Part shown: piece by piece, positions 45,201 to 54,543 of the stretch
Layout of the letters: every line of letters begins with the position of its first letter
Position numbering within the stretch: position 1 is the first letter of the stretch
Notes under the pieces: model-generated
What the model saw: the letters and a program-made list of their open reading frames with translations, nothing else
The model's database searches: none
Told to the model about the DNA's origin: nothing
Source: JBPYCR01 sp051846915
GTDB taxonomy: Bacteria > Bacillota > Bacilli > Bacillales > Amphibacillaceae
Length of the DNA stretch: 64,000 nucleotides
Direction of reading: 5' to 3'
NCBI RefSeq assembly: GCF_051846915.1
Contig: NZ_JBPYCR010000006.1
Span: forward strand, 62,001 to 126,000
Program-made: the position numbers and the translations under genes

Positions 45201-45238
45201 AAAAAACGCAATTGCCTGTTCAGACAAATGCGTTTTTT
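45201..45238 (-). terminator. Bidirectional terminator after pheA
   Basis: A 10-base stem AAAAAACGCA with TGCGTTTTTT, T-rich on both strands, 75 bases past the pheA stop. The rest of the 312-base pheA-safA gap shows no gene. Confidence 0.8.
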
Positions 45239-45312
45239 TATTCTAGGTTATTATACAATAATTAAATTTTTTGACGTGTTAAGATCACGCAATAATGGAC
45301 AGGGCGATCGAG

Positions 45313-46167
45313 TTAAAAATTCATTTGATATACAGGATAAGTACCAAGTACTGTTACCTGGCATCCGAGTGCTTCCAATTCACCTTTAACTCCAGGAAAC
45401 AACACATCATCAAAAGGTTCATTTACATCAATAATAAAGAAATATTTTCCCAACCCTGTTTTCATTGGTCTTGATTCAATCTTTGATAAATTCATTTTTC
45501 TCCAGGCGAAAGCTGATAAAACCTGATGCAAAACCCCTGCCTGATCACTTGGTAAAGTAATTAAGAGGCTGGTCTTTTCCGTTTGTATTTCGTGATTCAC
45601 TTTCACCTTGCTTCTATCCTTTGCCAAGACAGCGAATCGAGTATGGTTGTTAGGATAGTCATGTATGTTTTCTTTTAGAATTTTCAGTCCGTATTCCTCG
45701 GCGGCCAGTCTATTTCCGATCGCGGCATTTGCTTTCTCTGAGTCACTTACTACTTCCGCTGCTTTTCCAGTGGATGTTTCATAAGCGATGGATGCGTTTG
45801 GCGTATATTGGTGGAGAAATTGATGACATTGTGCAATTGCCTGGCTGTGTGAATGTACAGATTCAATTTCCGTCAATGCACCCGAAAAAGACGGATTTAC
45901 GAGTAAGTGATGTTGTATTGGAACGATAATTTCAGCGACAATCGGCAATCTTACTTGATGAACAAGATAATCAATTGTTAAGTGAACTGTACCTTCAATC
46001 GAATTTTCCATAGGTACGACGCCGATCTCAACATCATTTGCAGCTACTGCGTCAATACACTCCGGAATGGTTGTAAAACCTTGTTTATTTTCTCCATTAA
46101 ATGCTTTGTCTACTGCAATTTTAGTAAATGTACCTTTTGGGCCTAAATAGCCAATTCTATTTTTCAA
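45313..46167 (-). CDS. pheA: Prephenate dehydratase
   Basis: 284 residues. Converts prephenate to phenylpyruvate. The catalytic PDT domain covers about 1-185 (RIGYLGPKGTFTKIAV, GVVPMENSIEGTVHLTIDYL). A C-terminal ACT domain (about 205-275) has the Phe-binding KIESRPMKTGLGKYFFIID segment, so feedback inhibition by phenylalanine is expected. It follows the ACT gene pheB by 16 bases. Confidence 0.96.
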   Translation of the reverse strand: MKNRIGYLGPKGTFTKIAVDKAFNGENKQGFTTIPECIDAVAANDVEIGVVPMENSIEGTVHLTIDYLVHQVRLPIVAEIIVPIQHHLLVNPSFSGALTEIESVHSHSQAIAQCHQFLHQYTPNASIAYETSTGKAAEVVSDSEKANAAIGNRLAAEEYGLKILKENIHDYPNNHTRFAVLAKDRSKVKVNHEIQTEKTSLLITLPSDQAGVLHQVLSAFAWRKMNLSKIESRPMKTGLGKYFFIIDVNEPFDDVLFPGVKGELEALGCQVTVLGTYPVYQMNF

Positions 46168-46183
46168 AAATACTTCCTCCTCG

Positions 46184-46630
46184 TTATACCCCGGAGCTTA
46201 ACATATCTACCCGTTCGACAAAATCCAATTGTTGAAGATTGTGAATGAGGTCACTTATACTTCCTTCAATACGCGCTATATCCAAAGATAAGGTAACGTT
46301 CGCCTTTCCTTGTATTGGGATTGTTTGGTGAATCGTCAATACGTTACATCCCATTTCAGCTGCAATTTTTAACAATTTAGATAACGTGCCGGTTCGATCT
46401 TCAATATGAAAAAACAAAGTGATGATTTTTTCTTTCACCATTGCTTTAAAGGGATAAACTGAATCTCTATATTTGTAGTATGCACTTCTTGACAATCCAA
46501 CTTCTTGTACCGCTTTATATATCGTCATATCCTGCCCATGTTCAAGCAGCTCTTTTATTTCTATCGTTTTTTTCATCGCTTCCGGTAATACATCATGTCG
46601 TACTAAATAAAACTTTTCCTTATCACTCAT
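46184..46630 (-). CDS. pheB: ACT domain-containing protein PheB
   Basis: 148 residues. N-terminal helix-turn-helix-like part (YKAVQEVGLSRSAYYKYRDSV, about 38-58) and C-terminal ACT domain (about 70-145). Always found between obg and pheA in Bacillus; role in phenylalanine metabolism is inferred from that linkage. ATG 46630 preceded by a GAGGG site is used, seven codons inside the longer frame. Confidence 0.9.
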   Translation of the reverse strand: MSDKEKFYLVRHDVLPEAMKKTIEIKELLEHGQDMTIYKAVQEVGLSRSAYYKYRDSVYPFKAMVKEKIITLFFHIEDRTGTLSKLLKIAAEMGCNVLTIHQTIPIQGKANVTLSLDIARIEGSISDLIHNLQQLDFVERVDMLSSGV

Positions 46631-46660
46631 TACAATCCCTCGTTTTAACATACAGTTTTA

Positions 46661-47932
46661 TCATTCAATAAATTCGAATTCAAAATCAAGTAATCGAACG
46701 ATGTCTCCATCCAATGCGCCTCGTTTGCGCAATGCATCATCTACACCCATTTTCCTTATTTGTCGGGAAAAGCGTTGTACGGACTCATCCGTAGTAAAGT
46801 CAGTCATTTTGAAAAGACGTTCAATTTTTTCACCTGATAAAACGAATGTACCATCGGATTCACGATGAATAGTAAATTGCTCTTTCTGTTGTTCGAAGCG
46901 ATAGTGCACTTTATCATCGTGTGGTTGTTCTGTTTTCGGAATTGTTTGCAGTTTATCAGCAATAGCGAACAGTACTTCTTTTAATCCACTTTTCGTAAGT
47001 GCGGATATAGGAAATACAGGCAGTTGATCGGTCAACTGTTCTTTAAATTGTTGTAAATGATCACTTGCTCCGGGCATGTCCATTTTGTTTGCTATAATAA
47101 TTTGTGGTCTTTCAAGCAGTTCTTCATCATATTTAGCAAGCTCTGTGTTAATTTTTGTATAGTCATCATATGGATCTCTACCTTCCGTGCGTGCCATATC
47201 GATAACATGGACGATTAATCTTGTTCGTTCAACATGACGTAAAAAACGGTGACCTAGACCAATACCTTCATGAGCACCTTCAATTAATCCAGGTAAATCA
47301 GCCATAACAAAACTTCGTTGATCTTCTGTAGCTACTACACCTAAGTTCGGAGCCAATGTCGTAAAATGGTAATCTGCAATTTTTGGTTTGGCCGCACTAA
47401 TAACAGAAAGCAACGTAGACTTTCCTACACTTGGAAATCCAACAAGACCAACATCAGCAATTACTTTCAGTTCAACTGTTATATCATTTTCCTGTCCTGG
47501 TTCTCCGTTTTCCGCAATATTTGGAGCTGGATTTTTAGGAGTTGCGAATCGTACGTTTCCCCGACCGCCTCGACCACCTTTAACAATAACTGCGCTTTGT
47601 TTATTCGTCGTTAGATCGGCAATAATCGCTCCTGATTCTTTATCATAAACCGTAGTCCCCGGAGGTACGGATACAATGAGCGGTTCTGCATTTTTTCCAT
47701 GTTTTCCTTTACTCATCCCGTTTTCTCCACGTTTTGCCTTAAAATGCCGATTATAACGGAAATCCATTAGTGTGTTTAAGCCTTCATCAACTTCAAATAT
47801 AATGTCCCCGCCATTTCCGCCATCACCGCCGGCAGGCCCTCCTTTTGGTACATATTTTTCACGTCTAAAAGCGACAAGGCCATTCCCACCGTCTCCTGCT
47901 TTTACAAATACGGTTACTTGATCAACAAACAT
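46661..47932 (-). CDS. obg: Obg-family GTPase
   Basis: 423 residues. Glycine-rich Obg fold (about 1-158: GDGGNGLVAFRREKYVPKGG), GTPase domain with G1 GFPSVGKST (about 165), G3 DLPGLIEGAHEG and G4 NKMD, and the C-terminal OCT domain (about 345-423). Essential factor in 50S assembly and, in Bacillus, in SigB activation and sporulation. It is 10 bases downstream of spo0B, the classical spo0B-obg operon. Start at ATG 47932. Confidence 0.97.
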   Translation of the reverse strand: MFVDQVTVFVKAGDGGNGLVAFRREKYVPKGGPAGGDGGNGGDIIFEVDEGLNTLMDFRYNRHFKAKRGENGMSKGKHGKNAEPLIVSVPPGTTVYDKESGAIIADLTTNKQSAVIVKGGRGGRGNVRFATPKNPAPNIAENGEPGQENDITVELKVIADVGLVGFPSVGKSTLLSVISAAKPKIADYHFTTLAPNLGVVATEDQRSFVMADLPGLIEGAHEGIGLGHRFLRHVERTRLIVHVIDMARTEGRDPYDDYTKINTELAKYDEELLERPQIIIANKMDMPGASDHLQQFKEQLTDQLPVFPISALTKSGLKEVLFAIADKLQTIPKTEQPHDDKVHYRFEQQKEQFTIHRESDGTFVLSGEKIERLFKMTDFTTDESVQRFSRQIRKMGVDDALRKRGALDGDIVRLLDFEFEFIE

Positions 47933-47947
47933 TACCATTCACCTCTT

Positions 47948-48478
47948 TCATTGAAAAGAAACTGCAATACTGCATCGAACACCAGAATTCGTTTCCACAA
48001 TCTCATATGCTTGGTCGGTCATTATTAAATTCTCTTTTAACTCAGCAATTTGAAGCATGTTGCCCTGAAAAGAAAGATGCAGTTCAATTATTTGTTCATC
48101 AGGACGTTTATGTAATTCCAAGTTGCCTTCATAGTATTCCTCGCTGTTACAATATTTTGTTAATAATTTAACAAACTGGTCACAAAAATAGACCAACGAG
48201 TCATCTATCTGTTCTAGGTTAATATTCTCCGTATGCATGTCATATGTTATTCGTATGTTCTCATGCCTATGATTAAATTCAATTACCCATAATGCAAGTT
48301 TTGGTGCATGCAAACTGATTAATTTGCGTTCATTGTGAAAAGAAGCGATCATCTGGCTAACTTTATTCTCTACTTTCTCTAAATTCCCCATACTAGCATA
48401 ACCATGAACAATTTGTAGTTCGTTTAAAATATCATGTCTATAATTTTGTAGAAATTGCATAAACTTCTTTTCATTCAA
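47948..48478 (-). CDS. spo0B: Sporulation initiation phosphotransferase Spo0B
   Basis: 176 residues. Four-helix-bundle-type N-terminus with the phosphoacceptor histidine in NYRHDILNELQIVHGYAS (H15 from this start). A degenerate ATPase-like C-terminal domain follows. Spo0B relays phosphate from Spo0F to Spo0A. Divergent in sequence from B. subtilis, as is usual, but identified by the RHD-LNxLQ motif and by adjacency to obg. Starts at TTG 48478, five bases after an AGGGGGGT site. Confidence 0.88.
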   Translation of the reverse strand: MNEKKFMQFLQNYRHDILNELQIVHGYASMGNLEKVENKVSQMIASFHNERKLISLHAPKLALWVIEFNHRHENIRITYDMHTENINLEQIDDSLVYFCDQFVKLLTKYCNSEEYYEGNLELHKRPDEQIIELHLSFQGNMLQIAELKENLIMTDQAYEIVETNSGVRCSIAVSFQ

Positions 48479-48589
48479 TTTTTACCCCCCTATTTTATAA
48501 TAGCAAATAGGCGGAATAATTAATATGTATCCGAAGAGGGATTATTTCTATAATAGCTTAAACACAGTTAGGTTTCTAATAAATTATAA

Positions 48590-48616
48590 AAACTCCAACC
48601 GTAAAGATTGGAGTTT
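48590..48616 (-). terminator. Terminator of the rplU-prp-rpmA operon
   Basis: AAACTCCAA pairs with TTGGAGTTT, followed by TTTAT on the minus strand, just past the rpmA stop. Confidence 0.85.
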
Positions 48617-48622
48617 CTACCA

Positions 48623-48919
48623 TTAAGCTTCTTGTGTAACTGGTACTGGATAAATACTAACTTTTTTACGGTCACGACCAAAACGTTCAAATTTAACTAC
48701 CCCGTCAACTTTGGCGAAAAGCGTATCATCGCCTCCACGGCCAACATTTTCACCAGGATAAATTTTTGTCCCTCTTTGACGGTACAAGATTGACCCGCCG
48801 GTTACAAACTGACCGTCTGCACGTTTTGCACCTAATCTTTTGGAATGGGAGTCCCGTCCGTTTCTCGTACTTCCGGCACCTTTTTTCTGTGCAAAAAATT
48901 GTAAGTCCAAATGCAACAT
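48623..48919 (-). CDS. rpmA: 50S ribosomal protein L27
   Basis: 98 residues. The N-terminus MLHLDLQFFAQKKGAGSTRNG carries the Firmicute LQFF-A extension that Prp removes before assembly. The rest is the conserved L27 body (KRLGAKRADGQFVTGGSILY). ATG 48919 matches the family start; another ATG two codons upstream is less likely. Confidence 0.97.
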   Translation of the reverse strand: MLHLDLQFFAQKKGAGSTRNGRDSHSKRLGAKRADGQFVTGGSILYRQRGTKIYPGENVGRGGDDTLFAKVDGVVKFERFGRDRKKVSIYPVPVTQEA

Positions 48920-48933
48920 GTACATGCACCTCC

Positions 48934-49257
48934 CTATAAAATTTTAATAAATTGCTTATAGTCCCGTTCGATTGTTTGCAAAGAGATAAGCATTGCTTCC
49001 AGTAAAAAACTCACCTGGTCTCTTTGTTCTATTTGTATCCCATCAGGCACGGTCGCTTTCAAAAAACCACCGTCCTGTTCTTGTTCAATTTGAAGCTCCA
49101 TATTACATAGTTCCATAACAGCGTTCACTGCCCCAAATGATACAGCAGAGACACCGGCACATACAAGGTCATATCCATAAGGACCACTTCCTGCATGGCC
49201 TTCCAATTGAAATCCATGAATTTTGTTTCCTTTACGAAAAATGGTAACTTTAATCAT
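48934..49257 (-). CDS. prp: Ribosomal-processing cysteine protease Prp
   Basis: 107 residues. Catalytic His21 in LEGHAGSGPYGYD and Cys33 in LVCAGVSAV, the expected pair. Prp cleaves the N-terminal extension of L27, encoded next in the operon, whose cleavage site LQFF-A is present, so enzyme and substrate match. Confidence 0.95.
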   Translation of the reverse strand: MIKVTIFRKGNKIHGFQLEGHAGSGPYGYDLVCAGVSAVSFGAVNAVMELCNMELQIEQEQDGGFLKATVPDGIQIEQRDQVSFLLEAMLISLQTIERDYKQFIKIL

Positions 49258-49266
49258 GTGATTTCC

Positions 49267-49575
49267 TTAAGCGTTAATCTTATTAATTACCAATTTCGTG
49301 TACGGTTGACGATGACCTTGTGTACGATGGTAATTTTTTCTGCGCTTATATTTATATACTCTAATTTTTTTCTGACGACCTTGCTTTTCAACCTTAGCAG
49401 TAACAGATGCTCCTTCAACAAATGGAGTTCCAACTTTTACATCGTCTCCACCTACGAAAAGAACTTTATCGAAAGTTACTGTTTCATCAGTTTCAGCATT
49501 TACTTTTTCAATATAGATTTCTTGTCCTTCTTCAACCTTTACTTGCTTGCCACCTGTTTCAATAATTGCGTACAT
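49267..49575 (-). CDS. rplU: 50S ribosomal protein L21
   Basis: 102 residues, full length. MYAIIETGGKQVKVEEGQ start and the C-terminal KRRKNYHRTQGHRQPYTKL are diagnostic. First gene of rplU-prp-rpmA, with an L21-type leader and a consensus promoter upstream. Confidence 0.98.
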   Translation of the reverse strand: MYAIIETGGKQVKVEEGQEIYIEKVNAETDETVTFDKVLFVGGDDVKVGTPFVEGASVTAKVEKQGRQKKIRVYKYKRRKNYHRTQGHRQPYTKLVINKINA

Positions 49576-49579
49576 ACTT

Positions 49580-49674
49580 CATTGCACCTCCTAATATACT
49601 CAGACTCGCCATACAGGTACTTTGAAAGTTTAAACCTGATCTGTGCGGTTGTAGCTTGGTGCTACAATAAGAAC
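49580..49674 (-). promoter_or_regulatory. L21 leader (rplU autoregulatory leader)
   Basis: The 5' untranslated region on the minus strand has a first hairpin (TTGTAGC ACC AAGCTACAA) and a second paired region with CAGATCAGGTTTAAAC and GTACCTG before the AGGAGGTG site. This is the layout of the Bacillales L21 leader family, where L21 is thought to regulate its own operon. Confidence 0.8.
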
Positions 49675-49680
49675 AAAATA

Positions 49681-49709
49681 ATGTTACCATAGGTACAATC
49701 AAGTGTCAA
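49681..49709 (-). promoter_or_regulatory. SigA promoter of rplU
   Basis: TTGACA, 17 bases, TAACAT on the minus strand. Confidence 0.8.
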
Positions 49710-49747
49710 GACAAACTCGCCTGAAGTCTCCTATAAAACGAAGGCGT

Positions 49748-50614
49748 TCAATCCGACTTATTTACAAGTTCACCGATCGTTCTATTATATTTTCCATCAT
49801 TGAAATATAAGTGCAAACACTCACTCTCATCGATTACCGCACGGTTGTGTTCTGAAAAATGGACATAAATTGGATGCTTCTTATCCCGTCTGAACAACGA
49901 AAAAACGTCCATTAGCGATGCATTGTTTTTTACAGAAAGCGGGACAACCCCTTTTATCGCTCCTTTACCTTCATAACGGTGCAATAAGAAACGAATAAAA
50001 ACATAATATCGATGTTTCCATTCCGTACGATTTTCCATCAATAAAAAAATCATAATAAAAAAAGAACTCAATGTAAAGCTGAATATAAATAATTGGTAAA
50101 TAATTAAAGTTAGAGTGATCACCATCGAAAATCCAATAATGAAGTAATATGCCTTACGAAACGGATGAAAAGAAGACAAACTGAAAAAAAGAAGCTTCCC
50201 TCCGTCCAATGGCCATATGGGGAGTAAATTAAATAATAGAATAATTGAATTATAGTAATACACTAATTGTATAACCTGCTCGGGTAAAATTTGACTATAT
50301 GATAAAGGTATTAAAAAGATAAAGATAATAAGATGTTGCATTGGACCGGCAATCGTTACGAAAAATTCTTCGTTTAATGGCTTGTTTGCATGTTCTTCTA
50401 CATTCATAACACCACCAAATACCCATAATGTAATATTGCGAATCCGCCATTTAAATATACGAGCCATCGTATAATGCCCCAACTCATGAAAAAAAACAAT
50501 AAATAAAATGATAAATAATTCGACAAACGTACCGGTAACAAAAGAAATTAAAATGAAGATATACAATATCGGATGTAAATGAATGCGCGGGAAAATGCTA
50601 TTGTGAATCGTCAA
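49748..50614 (-). CDS. spoIVFB: Stage IV sporulation protein FB (intramembrane metalloprotease)
   Basis: 288 residues, site-2 protease family. HELGH at residues 43-47 gives the zinc ligands and catalytic Glu at the same numbering as B. subtilis. The third ligand is in NLLPIWPLDGGK (about residue 137). Six hydrophobic segments and a cytoplasmic CBS-like tail (about 215-288). It processes pro-SigK in the mother cell. Start is TTG 50614 inside the end of spoIVFA, after an AGGTGA site. Confidence 0.95.
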   Translation of the reverse strand: MTIHNSIFPRIHLHPILYIFILISFVTGTFVELFIILFIVFFHELGHYTMARIFKWRIRNITLWVFGGVMNVEEHANKPLNEEFFVTIAGPMQHLIIFIFLIPLSYSQILPEQVIQLVYYYNSIILLFNLLPIWPLDGGKLLFFSLSSFHPFRKAYYFIIGFSMVITLTLIIYQLFIFSFTLSSFFIMIFLLMENRTEWKHRYYVFIRFLLHRYEGKGAIKGVVPLSVKNNASLMDVFSLFRRDKKHPIYVHFSEHNRAVIDESECLHLYFNDGKYNRTIGELVNKSD

Positions 50615-51362
50615 CTGGGATCACCTGAATTGGATCAATATATTCGCTGTCTTTTTCTATTGAAAAATAAACAGCTTTATTCTCTTCTGTTGGCTGAAAT
50701 GCTCCAATAGCCTGATCTTTGTCGATGAATTGGTAAAGATAAACATAAATTGAGCTTAACGATCCATAAGTTGATTGACTATTATCTGGATGCTGCACAA
50801 CAATCGTCTTTCCCTTTTCTCGGTCATTGCCGGCAAAAATAACGACACCTTCTCTAATCGAAGAAACTTGTGTTGTTTCTTCCGGTGAAATCATAATGCC
50901 TGTACCATTTGTTTGAAAAGTTTGTTCCAAACGGCCATTTACCGGCATTGCCACTTGATCTGATGTTAATATTTCCTCTTTTTCAGTTGGTGTAAATGAT
51001 AACGGTGAGCCAAAGGTTGTATTGTACCATTGATTGACCTTGGCAAAAGGAAATTCTTCTGTAAATGCATACTGGGTCCATTGTTTCGGCTGATCAAGAT
51101 AATCCGTTTTGGATTCTAAAATCCAAGCAGTCCCAATAAACAAAGCAATAGAAAATACGCCTTTAATAAGAAGACCCGAAAACAATTTGCTGTCATTTCT
51201 ATGAAGATCTTGTTCAATGGCATTTGGATAATAGCCATGTTTTTCTTCGTCCTGTAGGATCGCTGGATAAATTTGTTTACGTGTTTTACTATCCGCAGGT
51301 AAATGCCGCAATTTTTTTCGATGTTTTATTTTTTCTCGTACTTTTTTTACTCCTCTATCCAT
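50598..51362 (-). CDS. spoIVFA: Stage IV sporulation protein FA (M23-like regulator)
   Basis: 254 residues. Basic cytoplasmic N-terminus, one membrane helix (about 72-92), and a C-terminal degenerate LytM/M23 domain (about 140-245: VNGRLEQTFQTNGTGIMIS, VVQHPDNSQSTYGSL). SpoIVFA holds and inhibits SpoIVFB until the SpoIVB signal arrives. The overlap with spoIVFB supports coupled synthesis. ATG 51362 is taken over the upstream in-frame starts. Confidence 0.9.
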   Translation of the reverse strand: MDRGVKKVREKIKHRKKLRHLPADSKTRKQIYPAILQDEEKHGYYPNAIEQDLHRNDSKLFSGLLIKGVFSIALFIGTAWILESKTDYLDQPKQWTQYAFTEEFPFAKVNQWYNTTFGSPLSFTPTEKEEILTSDQVAMPVNGRLEQTFQTNGTGIMISPEETTQVSSIREGVVIFAGNDREKGKTIVVQHPDNSQSTYGSLSSIYVYLYQFIDKDQAIGAFQPTEENKAVYFSIEKDSEYIDPIQVIPVDDSQ

Positions 51363-51442
51363 TTTCTCACAACCCTTGTTCAACATTTCTATCATTGTAT
51401 GAATATGAAGGACAAGTTATGTGTTTATCCTCTATTTACATA

Positions 51443-51481
51443 AAAAAAATCAGGCAATAGAAGTAGAATTCTATCGCCTGA
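51443..51481 (-). terminator. Terminator of the mre-min operon
   Basis: TCAGGC-ATAGAA pairs with TTCTAT-GCCTGA (one mismatch), followed on the minus strand by eight T. The min genes are therefore terminated before spoIVFA. Confidence 0.85.
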
Positions 51482-51571
51482 AAGATAATTCCTATATTAT
51501 TCTATTAAAGGTTTTTCAAAAAGTAAGTCTTTTTGACCTTCGAGCATTTTACTCTATTTGAACCTAAACTA

Positions 51572-52369
51572 CTATGTTCGCATACCGAAAAATTTCTTCA
51601 CTTTTTTAAATAAACCAGCTTCATCTTCTAAAGACTGTAAAGGTACTGTTTCTCCAAGAATTCTTCGTGCAATGTTTCGATAAGCAATTGATGCTTTCGT
51701 GTTCGGTTGGAAGGCAATTGGCTCGCCTTGATTGGAAGCAGCAATGACCTGATCATCGTCCACAACGATACCAATTAAATCAATGGAAAGTATTTGTACA
51801 ATATCATCAACTGCAAGCATGCTGCCATCCTTCATCATCTGATTTCGGATTCGATTTATAATAAGACGTGGCCGTTCCATATTGTATTGTTCCAATAACC
51901 CAATAATACGATCAGCATCACGGACACTTGATTTCTCAGGTGTTGTTACTACAATCGCTTGATCTGCTCCGGTTACTGCATTTTGAAAGCCTTGCTCAAT
52001 ACCTGCTGGACAATCGATAATAATATAGTCATAATCTTGTTTTAATTCAGCAACGATTTTTTCCATTCCTTCTGTTGTAACAGCCGATTTATCGCTCGTT
52101 TGTGCTGCCGGTAACAAAGAAAGAAAATCAAATCTTTTATCGGAGATTAGCGCCTGTTTTAGCTTACAACGTTCTTCAATAACATCAACAATGTCATATA
52201 TAATCCGGTTTTCCAGACCCATGATAACATCTAAATTTCTTAAACCAATATCTGTGTCAATCAAACATACTTTTTTGCCCATTAACGCTAAAGCTGTTCC
52301 GATATTTGCGGTGGTCGTTGTTTTTCCAACTCCGCCTTTACCTGATGTAATTACGATTGCTTCACCCAT
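51572..52369 (-). CDS. minD: Septum site-determining ATPase MinD
   Basis: 265 residues. Deviant Walker A GKGGVGKTTTTANIG (about 10-24), Walker B-like YDYIIIDCPAGIE, and a C-terminal amphipathic helix (FKKVKKFFGMRT) for membrane targeting. Recruits MinC. ATG 52369 overlaps the minC end by 8 bases and has an AAGGAG site. Confidence 0.97.
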   Translation of the reverse strand: MGEAIVITSGKGGVGKTTTTANIGTALALMGKKVCLIDTDIGLRNLDVIMGLENRIIYDIVDVIEERCKLKQALISDKRFDFLSLLPAAQTSDKSAVTTEGMEKIVAELKQDYDYIIIDCPAGIEQGFQNAVTGADQAIVVTTPEKSSVRDADRIIGLLEQYNMERPRLIINRIRNQMMKDGSMLAVDDIVQILSIDLIGIVVDDDQVIAASNQGEPIAFQPNTKASIAYRNIARRILGETVPLQSLEDEAGLFKKVKKFFGMRT

Positions 52370-53048
52370 TAAGAAATCTCCTTTCAAACGTGCTTAGCTT
52401 ATTCCGCATATGTGAAAGAACTTGTAAACGATCTATAATAATTTTGTCTTGTTTATGATCGATAAACCCACATTCCATATATACACCATCAGTCTCATAA
52501 TCAGGTGCTCTACTGACGTAATCAGAAATCCGCAATTGCGTAGGTTTCATGTAGGAGGCGGCGATAACAGCTTCCTGATCACCATTAACCCCAGCATGAG
52601 CAATTCCTCTCAAATTCCCAAGTATATAGATGTTTCCCGTAGCAGTCACGTGTCCACCTGGATTTACATCGCCAATAAGGAAAAGATCACCTGTTATTTG
52701 AAGTATTTGTCCTGATCTTACAACTTGAGTTATTACTTTCGTTTCACTTTCTTCTTTCCATTGTAAAGCTTCTTTCTTCAAAATAACATCTGAATCAAAG
52801 CTTTCAATTGTAAGTCGATTATCTCTTCCGATTAAATGATGCAATCGTTCCTTTTGTTCTTTATGTAAATACCGATAACCAAGTTTGACAGTAACCGATA
52901 CAACAGGCTCCTCTTTCGTCGGTTGACTCGCCTTAATCTTTTCATCTAATTCATCAATAGCTTCTTCAAAAGAACATGTATCGTCAATGAACAATGTGAG
53001 CCCATCTCTTGTTCCTTTGATCGTTATTTTTTGTTTATTGTCAAGCAC
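52362..53048 (-). CDS. minC: Septum site-determining protein MinC
   Basis: 228 residues. N-terminal FtsZ-inhibiting domain (about 1-105) and C-terminal beta-helix dimer domain (about 110-210: GQILQITGDLFLIGDVNPGGHVT). Starts at GTG 53048 after a GAGGTGA site. Works with MinD to block polar division. Confidence 0.94.
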   Translation of the reverse strand: MLDNKQKITIKGTRDGLTLFIDDTCSFEEAIDELDEKIKASQPTKEEPVVSVTVKLGYRYLHKEQKERLHHLIGRDNRLTIESFDSDVILKKEALQWKEESETKVITQVVRSGQILQITGDLFLIGDVNPGGHVTATGNIYILGNLRGIAHAGVNGDQEAVIAASYMKPTQLRISDYVSRAPDYETDGVYMECGFIDHKQDKIIIDRLQVLSHMRNKLSTFERRFLNG

Positions 53049-53113
53049 GATAAGTTCACCTCATTCTATTACAAAGCGACATCCGTTAAGTTGAATCCTT
53101 AATTAATTAGTAC

Positions 53114-53653
53114 TTAAAAAGTAGCTCCTTTATCTACTTGCTCTTTTTTCCATTTTATAAATCTGTTTTTAAATATCGGATACATCACAATCAAAAATAT
53201 AACATTTGCTAAAACGGTAGGTAGGAGACGGTTACTTAAATAGTTTATTAAATTCATATCTGTTATGTTTGCTGCACTGTATACGATATGAATCATTGTA
53301 TCTGCAAAAATCAACCCAATCGTCCCTAATAGAAATACAACAAGAAAGTTCGTATGAAATAAGTTTTTAAGCTCTTTTATAATATATACGGTAACAGGGT
53401 AAGCAAACATATAAACACCTAGAACACTTGTATATACAATATCTATTAACAATCCAAAAATAATTCCATAGATCACAGAATAAGAGGTTGTATCCCCATC
53501 ATAAAAAATTGCTAATAGAAATAAAAAAATGACAATCCAGTGTGGAATAATTAGCAAATGGCCCACAACCAAGTTGGATGGCAGCAGCTCAAACGCTACC
53601 CCTTCAAATACTAACAGGAAAAAAAGGAAAAGGAAAAAGTACAATTGCTTCAT
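53114..53653 (-). CDS. mreD: Rod shape-determining protein MreD
   Basis: 179 residues, five to six membrane helices with few charged residues; the GLLIDIVYTSVLGVYMFAYP segment (about 70-90) is typical. Elongasome membrane component encoded directly after mreC (one-base overlap). Confidence 0.93.
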   Translation of the reverse strand: MKQLYFFLFLFFLLVFEGVAFELLPSNLVVGHLLIIPHWIVIFLFLLAIFYDGDTTSYSVIYGIIFGLLIDIVYTSVLGVYMFAYPVTVYIIKELKNLFHTNFLVVFLLGTIGLIFADTMIHIVYSAANITDMNLINYLSNRLLPTVLANVIFLIVMYPIFKNRFIKWKKEQVDKGATF

Positions 53654-54531
53654 TACTCCTCATCCTCCTCTAGCTCCTGAATAGCATCCTCTCCCGATAC
53701 TTCGCGATTTACGACAATAACATGATTAATATCGTACATGTCTGCCGCCGGTTTAATTAAAGCCGTTCTCGTCAGCCCGTATTGATCGGGTATAACATCT
53801 TTTACCGTCCCGATCGGCAACCCGGCCGGAAATAAGCCTCCTAAACCGGATGATACGACGAGTTCGTCTTTTTCAAGGTCTTTATCCGATTCTTCAATGA
53901 TCTTAAATAATAGGGATTCCGTTTCTTTATCATATTCTTCAATCAATCCGAAAATATCTTTTCCGTCACGGGAAATTGTTGCCGAAATTCGATTAAACTG
54001 ATCAAAACCAGTTAGCAATTGAACGGTTGATGCAGAATTGGAAACAGCCTGTACCTTACCGATCATTCCTTCAGCAGTGATTACCGCCATATTTGTATCC
54101 ACACCGTGTGCTGTACCTTTATTAATCGTTATTTGTTCAATCCACCTCTCCGGTGATCTAGAAATAACGGTTGCCTGAATGGTATCATACTGATTAATCG
54201 AATCAGTTTTATTAAGGGTTTCTCGCAATTGTTCATTTTCTTCTTTCAGTTCCTGCACGTCATATACGAGACTTTTATATTCGGACAATTTACTTTTTAA
54301 CAACTGGTTTTCGTTAAACGTGTTTTTTAATTCACTAATATTAGAAAAAATACCTGTTACATACTTAACGGGAGTCTGAATTGTATTTTGTGCCCAACCT
54401 ACAGTATCCATTACAAATTGTTCCGGCGCTGTTAGTTGAGATCTGTTCGTCAATGAATACCCGATTAACACGACTAATACAATCATACCTATTAATAATA
54501 AAAACAATCGCTTTTTTTGAAAAAAGGACAT
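53653..54531 (-). CDS. mreC: Rod shape-determining protein MreC
   Basis: 292 residues. One N-terminal membrane helix (about 10-27), coiled coil (about 65-110), then beta-rich extracellular domains (ATVISRSPERWIEQITINKG; GMIGKVQAVSNSASTVQLL). Dimerises and scaffolds the cell-wall elongation machinery. The acidic C-terminus (ELEEDEE) is common in Bacillus. Confidence 0.95.
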   Translation of the reverse strand: MSFFQKKRLFLLLIGMIVLVVLIGYSLTNRSQLTAPEQFVMDTVGWAQNTIQTPVKYVTGIFSNISELKNTFNENQLLKSKLSEYKSLVYDVQELKEENEQLRETLNKTDSINQYDTIQATVISRSPERWIEQITINKGTAHGVDTNMAVITAEGMIGKVQAVSNSASTVQLLTGFDQFNRISATISRDGKDIFGLIEEYDKETESLLFKIIEESDKDLEKDELVVSSGLGGLFPAGLPIGTVKDVIPDQYGLTRTALIKPAADMYDINHVIVVNREVSGEDAIQELEEDEE

Positions 54532-54543
54532 TCAAGCACCTAC

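Noticed and set aside
45165..45389. Open frame of 74 codons through the pheA terminator
   Set aside because: It reads through a clear terminator hairpin and into pheA antisense.
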